The notes under the pieces are model-generated. The model did no database searches and had not been told where the DNA came from. It saw only the letters and a list, made by a program, of their open reading frames with translations. A program made the translations under genes and the position numbers. A stretch of DNA of 64,000 nucleotides from Burkholderiaceae bacterium DAT-1 (lineage in GTDB: Bacteria; Pseudomonadota; Gammaproteobacteria; Burkholderiales; Chitinimonadaceae), in contig JAHRBI010000001.1 in NCBI GenBank assembly GCA_019084025.1, positions 607,505 through 671,504 of the forward strand. The letters are read 5' to 3'. Positions 57,645 through 64,000 of this stretch are shown here, piece after piece; within the stretch, counting starts at the first letter, position 1, and each line of letters starts with the position of its first letter.

Positions 57645-57672
57645 TGCAAAGAGAACGTATGTTCTCTACATT
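57645..57672 (+). promoter_or_regulatory. promoter with operator-like palindrome before the VOC gene
   Basis: TTGCAA (57645-57650) and TACATT (57667-57672) are 16 bases apart, and the spacer is almost filled by the perfect inverted repeat AGAGAAC-GTAT-GTTCTCT (57650-57667). This suits a repressor site. It also lies upstream of hslU on the other strand. Confidence 0.5.
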
Positions 57673-57704
57673 GCGTACTCCAACCAAGAGGAGGAGTATC
57701 GATC

Positions 57705-58073
57705 ATGATGGCGTATGTTTTGGTGGGCACTAACGACTTGTCGCGTGCTGTATCGTTCTATGAAGCCTTGTTTGACGGGCTCGATGCCAAGCGTGTCTGG
57801 GAATCGGATCGCGGCATTGCCTGGAGCAACAGCCCATCTGCGCCCGGTCTCGGTGTGATCCTGCCCTTCAACGAAGAGCCGGCTACCGTAGGCAATGGCA
57901 GCATGGTGGCGCTGCATATGCCCTCGCGCGAGTGGGTCGACAAGCTGCACGCCAAGGCGCTCGCACTCGGCGGCACTGACGAAGGTGCACCCGGCGAGCG
58001 TGGCCCCGGCTTCTACGCTGGCTATTTCCGCGATCTCGACGGCAACAAGCTCAACGCTGTGTGCTTCGGCTGA
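57705..58073 (+). CDS. VOC (glyoxalase/dioxygenase) family protein
   Basis: A 122-residue single VOC-fold protein. VLVGTNDLSRAVSFYEALFD and the C-terminal GPGFYAGYFRDLDGNKLNAVCFG are the usual beta-alpha-beta ends. The metal-ligand set is not clear, so lyase, dioxygenase or resistance roles cannot be chosen. It lies between hslU and hslV on the opposite strand, 5 bases from the hslV stop. GAGGAGG precedes the ATG pair. Confidence 0.88.
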   Translation: MMAYVLVGTNDLSRAVSFYEALFDGLDAKRVWESDRGIAWSNSPSAPGLGVILPFNEEPATVGNGSMVALHMPSREWVDKLHAKALALGGTDEGAPGERGPGFYAGYFRDLDGNKLNAVCFG

Positions 58074-58078
58074 TCCCA

Positions 58079-58612
58079 TTACAGGGTTTCGATCACGTGG
58101 TTGTGGTTGGTGTAGATGCAGATGTCGCCCGCGATTTCGAGCGACTTCTTCACCACCACATCCGCCGGTAAGTCTGTGTTGTCATAGAGCGCACGTGCTG
58201 CAGCCTGCGCAAATGAGCCACCCGAACCAATGGCGGCAATGCCTTGCTCTGGCTCCAGCACATCGCCATTGCCGGTAATCACCAGCGTGGCGGTTTTATC
58301 GGCCACGATCAGCATGGCTTCCAGTCGGCGCAGCATGCGGTCGGTACGCCAATCCTTGGCCAGCTCGACCGCGCTACGCAGCAAATGGCCCTGATGCTTT
58401 TCCAGCTTGGCTTCGAATCGCTCAAATAGCGTGAAAGCATCTGCCGTGCCCCCAGCAAAACCAACCAGCACTTTCTCGTGATAGAGCTTGCGCACTTTAC
58501 GCGCCGTGGACTTGATGACCACATTGCCCAGCGTGACCTGTCCATCGCCGCCCAGGGCAACAGAGTCGCCTCGTCGTACTGAGACTATGGTGGTTCCGTC
58601 GAATTGCTGCAT
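58079..58612 (-). CDS. hslV: ATP-dependent protease subunit HslV
   Basis: A 177-residue N-terminal nucleophile peptidase (ClpQ). The short propeptide MQQFDG precedes catalytic Thr7 ([10 protein letters not shown]); [28 protein letters not shown] and [19 protein letters not shown] are family motifs. The start is 58612, the usual family position; an in-frame ATG at 58660 would read through the leader hairpin. A sigma-32 promoter and a hairpin lie directly upstream. Confidence 0.97.
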   Translation of the reverse strand: MQQFDGTTIVSVRRGDSVALGGDGQVTLGNVVIKSTARKVRKLYHEKVLVGFAGGTADAFTLFERFEAKLEKHQGHLLRSAVELAKDWRTDRMLRRLEAMLIVADKTATLVITGNGDVLEPEQGIAAIGSGGSFAQAAARALYDNTDLPADVVVKKSLEIAGDICIYTNHNHVIETL

Positions 58613-58641
58613 GAAAAAAGTCCGTATCGGTTGATACGGAC
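58613..58641 (-). promoter_or_regulatory. 5'-leader hairpin of hslV
   Basis: On the minus strand GTCCGTATC pairs with GATACGGAC (9 bp, loop AACC), followed by six T and a C, then the hslV ATG. Shaped like a terminator but located right after the sigma-32 -10 box, so the hslV transcript would begin with it. There is no ordinary Shine-Dalgarno site between it and the ATG. Confidence 0.75.
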
Positions 58642-58642
58642 T

Positions 58643-58671
58643 TAGATGGGGTATCCACATCGAATTTCAAT
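58643..58671 (-). promoter_or_regulatory. sigma-32 (heat-shock) promoter of hslV
   Basis: On the minus strand a -35 TTGAA (58670-58666), a 14-base spacer and a -10 CCCCATCTA (58651-58643) match the RpoH consensus (CTTGAA, 13-14 bases, CCCCATNTA) very well. It lies between the STAS gene stop and the hslV leader. Confidence 0.85.
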
Positions 58672-58690
58672 GTGGGCAGACAGCAGAACC

Positions 58691-59875
58691 TTAAATCTTT
58701 GGACGAATGACACTCGCCACATCCGTGACCCCGATGATGCGGAACAATGCGATCACGGGCTCATTGGCACGGAAAATCTCGATTTCCCGCCCTTCCGCCA
58801 CCAAGGTGAACAATGCATTCATGAATAACCCGCAGCTGACAAAGTCAATGCGGGATACGTGTGAGAAATCAATCCGCACCAAGGGATGCGCCTTACCGAA
58901 TGCCAGCAATGGCGCAAAAGTAGCATCAGTTGCAGCGGAAATCGCATTCGAAAACCGAAACGCATCAACGACTGCCTCTGGTTCGCTCGATTTGGCCACA
59001 GGGGTGTCAGACACCGTTGCAGCTTTAGCGTCCGGAACTGCCATCCCCTCATCCCAGGAGGGGGGTGAAACTTCGTAAGTGACGGCAAAATCTACTGCGA
59101 CGTTTTCAAATGACTCCAAATGTCGGGACAATTGCAAAATCTCGAGCAGCAGATGCCAGTACGGTTGCTCGGCAGGCTCCTTGCGCATCACTTCGACATG
59201 ACCGCGAAGCACATCCGCGAAGCTATCCGCACCAATCAAAGTCACGGCACAGCGTGCGAGCCGCAAACGCTGTAACACCTCCAGCAAGATCGCCGATGTT
59301 GCCACATCGAGTCCGCTACATGCCCCTACATCAATTCGCACAGCCTGCTTACGACTCAAGCAATCAGTCAACTGCGCCATTGGCGCACCAATCGACGATT
59401 CAGACAATACAGTCGGTAGCATTACCAGCGGCACGACTTGGCGGGGCGCGCGCTCAACTGCCTGTACCGTATCACTCATTGGCCAAACCGGTGCAGTGCG
59501 CTCGAATAACATGGCAAACCGCAGGGCGAGTTCATCATGATCACGTTTACGATGTTTAAGGCGGTATAAATCAAACAACATCAGCCATGCATCGACGTTG
59601 TCACGACTTTCTCCCGCGACGATATCGTCGTGCAGCACGGCAATCGCTTCATCGTCTTGCTCATTGGCGTAGCAAATTGCCGAACTCTCCATGGCCTCGC
59701 TGACCCCGGATTCGACCACCTGAATCATGTCACTGCCCAGCGTGGAACTAGCAATCGATACAGGGCCACCAGATGGGATATCGGTAATGGGGCCCGTGGC
59801 GGACTGCACAACCGGCTTGGTCGCCTTATGGCCGACTGGTTCTACATCCTTTTTCTTGAAAAACGAAAACACCAC
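58691..59875 (-). CDS. tandem STAS-like domain protein
   Basis: A 394-residue soluble protein. It begins with a GTG codon and MVFSFFKKK. A helical, TPR-like block (about residues 60-125, DDEAIAVLHDDI, NVDAWLMLFDLYRLKHR) resembles FimV-type repeats. Two STAS-like domains follow: about 150-240 (RIDVGACSGLDVATSAILLEVL) and about 300-390 (VRIDFSHVSRIDFVSCGLFMNAL). The first lacks an obvious phosphorylatable Ser, the second has Ser in the usual loop. No kinase or phosphatase neighbours it; the partner is unknown. It ends just before the hslV promoter. The gap 59876-60033 shows no gene. Confidence 0.75.
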   Translation of the reverse strand: MVFSFFKKKDVEPVGHKATKPVVQSATGPITDIPSGGPVSIASSTLGSDMIQVVESGVSEAMESSAICYANEQDDEAIAVLHDDIVAGESRDNVDAWLMLFDLYRLKHRKRDHDELALRFAMLFERTAPVWPMSDTVQAVERAPRQVVPLVMLPTVLSESSIGAPMAQLTDCLSRKQAVRIDVGACSGLDVATSAILLEVLQRLRLARCAVTLIGADSFADVLRGHVEVMRKEPAEQPYWHLLLEILQLSRHLESFENVAVDFAVTYEVSPPSWDEGMAVPDAKAATVSDTPVAKSSEPEAVVDAFRFSNAISAATDATFAPLLAFGKAHPLVRIDFSHVSRIDFVSCGLFMNALFTLVAEGREIEIFRANEPVIALFRIIGVTDVASVIRPKI

Positions 59876-60033
59876 GATCTCGTACCTTGAGCAAACAACG
59901 GGATAGCAAGGCTGAATGTCGGCAAAGATGAACCGTTAGTCAGCAAATTTATGCAATTGTACTTTGTCTGACCACCCGCCGACCAGACCGTTTGAACAAT
60001 CTTATTTGAGCGCGCTGACTTTACCTCACACAA

Positions 60034-60357
60034 TTAGTAGCGTGGCATAGTCGGATCGACTGTTACCGACCATGCCTCAACTCCACCGCTCAGGTTGATG
60101 ACCTCGTCAAATCCTTGTCGCTCCAACCATGCGCCAGCCTGATAGCTACGCATGCCATGGTGACAGATCATCACCAGCGTCGCGTCCTGATCAAGTGACT
60201 CTGCATGACGCATAAAGTCGGATAGCGGCATATTGATTGCACCCGGAATATGGCAATAGGCGAATTCATCCGGCTCCCGCACATCAATCAGGCTAGGTGG
60301 TGTACGGTGAGGATCGTTCAGCCATTCGGCAAGCTGCGAAGCAGAGATCTGTTGCAT
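60034..60357 (-). CDS. rhodanese-like domain protein
   Basis: A 107-residue single-domain rhodanese (GlpE-like). IDVREPDEFAYCHIPGAINMP is the CH2-type motif, and the active-site loop CHHGMRS carries catalytic Cys65. It moves sulfur as a persulfide. The start at 60357 is ATG; a TTG farther upstream is not used. It lies downstream of the PCMT gene, a neighbourhood common in betaproteobacteria, but a terminator between them suggests separate transcription. Confidence 0.93.
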   Translation of the reverse strand: MQQISASQLAEWLNDPHRTPPSLIDVREPDEFAYCHIPGAINMPLSDFMRHAESLDQDATLVMICHHGMRSYQAGAWLERQGFDEVINLSGGVEAWSVTVDPTMPRY

Positions 60358-60401
60358 GATAAAACTCAATCATCAATGACGGATAATGAACATCTTATCC
60401 G

Positions 60402-60431
60402 AAAAAAAACGCAGCCTAATGACTGCGTTTT
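60402..60431 (-). terminator. Rho-independent terminator of the PCMT gene
   Basis: AAAACGCAG/CTGCGTTTT with an 8-base loop; on the minus strand the stem is followed by eight T. It lies 38 bases past the methyltransferase stop. Confidence 0.88.
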
Positions 60432-60468
60432 CTCGGATCGAGCGGCAAGTTCAGCAAAACGAACACAC

Positions 60469-61119
60469 TCAGAAGGAAAAGGCGGAAACCTTTGGTGCGC
60501 CAGCCAAAACCGGCAGCACTGTTTCAAACAACGATTCGCAGCTCACTGCCCCACCCACCTTGGTATACAGATTAGCTGACATGATAGGCTGGGAACCCAC
60601 GACTGCAAACAGTCGCCCCCCTTCGGCCAGCTGATCAAACAGGAAGGTCGGTTCAGCCGCATAGGCACCGCCCGCCACAATAACATCATACGGGCCATGC
60701 TTGCCCCAGCCCTGCACCGCATCGCCCTGCTCGACCGTCACATTGGTGACGCCGTTGTGGCGCAGATTGTCGCGTGCCACATCCGCTTGCGCCGCATCCA
60801 CCTCCACGGTGTACACATGGCGGGTAAAGCGTGCCAGCAAAGCAGTGAGGTAGCCGCAACCCGTACCGATTTCCAGCACGCGGTCCGATGCCTTCAGGGT
60901 TAGATCTTGGACAACGCGGGCTTCAAGCTTAGGTTGCCACATCGTACGACCACCACCCAGTGGCAGTTCCATATCCACCAGCGCCATATCACGTACGGCG
61001 GCCGGTACAAACTGTTCGCGCTTCACTTCTAACAGCGCCTGCAACACGTCCTTATCCAGAACATCCCAAGGACGAATCTGCTGCTCAACCATGTTGAAGC
61101 GGGCTAATTCCCAATCCAT
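60469..61119 (-). CDS. protein-L-isoaspartate O-methyltransferase family protein
   Basis: A 216-residue SAM-dependent methyltransferase. MVEQQIRPWDVLDKDVLQALLEV opens the fold; motif I VLEIGTGCGYLTALLA binds SAM; VEQGDAVQGW and PYDVIVAGGAYA follow. PCMT enzymes repair isoaspartyl residues, but this short subfamily lacks a clearly seen Thr/Ser-rich substrate loop of classic Pcm, so repair activity is not certain. The start at 61119 is nine bases after AAGGA. Confidence 0.88.
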   Translation of the reverse strand: MDWELARFNMVEQQIRPWDVLDKDVLQALLEVKREQFVPAAVRDMALVDMELPLGGGRTMWQPKLEARVVQDLTLKASDRVLEIGTGCGYLTALLARFTRHVYTVEVDAAQADVARDNLRHNGVTNVTVEQGDAVQGWGKHGPYDVIVAGGAYAAEPTFLFDQLAEGGRLFAVVGSQPIMSANLYTKVGGAVSCESLFETVLPVLAGAPKVSAFSF

Positions 61120-61244
61120 ATCCGGCATTCCTTTCAGGCTAGTGAACCACTTGCGCGATTCCGGACAGCGCAGCCGCTGTCCCTTGAATTCTTTTCATGA
61201 GAGCGGCGCAACACGCAATCGCACCCAAGCATCTCGTTTAACCC

Positions 61245-61250
61245 TATAAT
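61245..61250 (+). promoter_or_regulatory. -10 element of thiC
   Basis: A perfect TATAAT lies 90 bases before the TPP aptamer. No good -35 is visible 17 bases upstream. The gap 61120-61334 otherwise holds only a GCCCGC/GCGGGC hairpin near 61303-61330. Confidence 0.55.
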
Positions 61251-61334
61251 TATCCCACATTTATCGCCAGTTTCACACCACGCAAACCGACTGGATGCGT
61301 GGTAGCCCGCCACCCTGAACGGTAGCGGGCAGTG

Positions 61335-63411
<2,077 letters not shown>

Positions 63412-63435
63412 TGCACACATACCCATGCATAGTAC

Positions 63436-63461
63436 AAAGGGCCGTCAGGCCCTTTATTTTT
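63436..63461 (+). terminator. Rho-independent terminator of thiC
   Basis: AAAGGGCC/GGCCCTTT with loop GTCA is followed by ATTTTT, 25 bases past the thiC stop. The remaining 63462-63650 shows no supported gene. Confidence 0.92.
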
Positions 63462-63651
63462 GCCTATTAGAAGTCATGGCTGCATGGATTGAGCATACGT
63501 CTGCACTCGGGATAGGTGCGTTAGTCCCAAGTTTCCAATTGAACAAAATAAACCCGAGGGGAAAAAAGATGCCCTCGCCAAAACCTCAATCCCGCACGTA
63601 TGCACAATCACGTGCGACCCCTACTCCTGCCTCCGTTACCAGCTGAAACGC

Positions 63652-63683
63652 AAAAACCCCGACCAGTTTCCTGATCGGGGTTT
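63652..63683 (-). terminator. terminator of the rRNA operon
   Basis: On the minus strand a 13-bp stem AAACCCCGATCAG/CTGGTCGGGGTTT with one G-T pair and loop GAAA ends in TTTTT. It lies about 25 bases past the 5S 3' end. Confidence 0.9.
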
Positions 63684-63707
63684 GCATACATCTATTGATG
63701 TTGGGGA

Positions 63708-63822
63708 GCCTGGCGGTGACCTACGTTCACACGGGAACCCGCACTATCATCGGCGCAGCTTCGTTTCACGGTCCTGTTCGAAATGGGAAGGCGTGGGACC
63801 AAAGCGCTATTGCCGCCAGGCA
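63708..63822 (-). rRNA. rrf: 5S ribosomal RNA
   Basis: Read on the minus strand the RNA starts TGCCTGGCGGC and ends CCGCCAGGC, which pair as helix I. Conserved internal blocks such as CCCATTTCGAACAGG and GTGAAACG are present. Length is about 115. It follows the 23S end by about 130 bases, the usual order. Confidence 0.95.
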
Positions 63823-63950
63823 TAACTGGTTGTGAGTTGAGTTGTTCAACACACTGAATTGGTGTTTCTCATTTTAGAGAAACTGGAAGAAGTAAGCTTT
63901 GTTCAATACTTTGGATTGACGCTTCACACAACGAAGCATTTCTGGTTATA

Positions 63951-64000
63951 GGATCAAGCCGCACGGGCAATTAGTATCAGTTAGCTTAACGCATTACTGC
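63951..64000 (-). rRNA. rrl: 23S ribosomal RNA, 3' end (partial)
   Basis: Only the last 50 bases are in the window. On the minus strand GTAATGCGTTAAGCTAAC and then GATACTAATTGCCCGTG match the conserved 3' terminal sequence of bacterial 23S rRNA. The gene continues beyond the window. The spacer to 5S (63823-63950) holds no tRNA that I can see. Confidence 0.9.

Noticed and set aside
57650..57667. Gram-positive type LexA box (GAAC-N4-GTTC)
   Set aside because: The palindrome fits that box by chance; betaproteobacterial LexA uses CTGT-N8-ACAG, and a VOC gene is not an SOS gene.
58613..58641. Terminator of the STAS gene
   Set aside because: It has terminator form, but a consensus sigma-32 promoter lies between it and the STAS gene, and it abuts the hslV ATG. 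A leader hairpin explains it better, though some termination is possible.
63425..63646. 73-codon frame between thiC and the rRNA operon
   Set aside because: It contains the thiC terminator, has no ribosome site and no recognisable motif.

Overview
The window reads as a chromosomal segment of a betaproteobacterium with GC in the mid-fifties. Indications are a BPSS1780-family membrane protein, a three-part PntAA/PntAB/PntB transhydrogenase, an AlgZ/AlgR-like kinase and LytTR regulator pair, an HslV starting with MQQFDG before the catalytic Thr, and a DksA with a degenerate zinc finger. Neisseriales or a near relative is plausible, but I cannot fix the genus. No prophage, transposase or CRISPR array is seen. 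Nearly all DNA is coding, mostly housekeeping genes in tight operons.

Layout. 1-9.2 kb: a ParA-type ATPase with a CobW GTPase; a fadH/flavin oxidoreductase pair behind two palindromes; an outer-membrane barrel; a tiny Oxidored-like gene coupled to a YdcF-type protein; queC and queE. 8.4-17.8 kb (minus strand): ruvC-ruvA-ruvB, then tolQ-[TraB/GumN]-tolR-tolA-[TolA-like lipoprotein]-tolB-pal-cpoB, plus a TonB-like protein upstream of ruvC. 18-25.7 kb: cytochrome c, dksA, aroG, a lipoyl-like protein lacking the modifiable lysine, a FecR/W-rich exported protein, an alpha/beta hydrolase, dgkA, a BPSS1780 membrane protein and yggX. 25.8-29.8 kb: a minor-pilin operon (PilE-like, FimT, PilV, PilW and a large PilX-like protein with a polymer-like body). 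30.2-33.1 kb: pntAA-pntAB-pntB. 33.5-38.9 kb: a soluble chemoreceptor, then gatC-gmhA-gatA-gatB. 39.2-45.9 kb (plus strand): the cell-shape operon mreB-mreC-mreD-mrdA-rodA-rlpA. 45.9-56.2 kb: Leu/Glu-type dehydrogenase, a large zinc metalloprotease, grxD, the LytTR two-component pair, comM/yifB, an SDR, a PHB-depolymerase-like esterase and a PCu(A)C copper chaperone. 56.3-64 kb: hslU and hslV split by an opposite-strand VOC gene, a double-STAS protein, a rhodanese, a PCMT-like methyltransferase, a TPP riboswitch with thiC, and the 3' end of an rRNA operon (23S end and 5S, minus strand).

Together the genes serve envelope integrity (Tol-Pal, Mre/Rod, RlpA, GmhA), DNA repair (RuvABC), translation (GatCAB, rRNA), stress and proteolysis (HslVU, DksA, GrxD) and type IV pilus biogenesis. 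The most interesting signals are regulatory or architectural: a textbook sigma-32 promoter with a 5'-terminal hairpin on hslV in a split hslVU locus; a multi-helix leader before mreB and a hairpin plus heptamer repeat between mreB and mreC; insertions inside the tol and gatCAB operons; and the unusual PilX-like, lipoyl-like and W-rich exported proteins.
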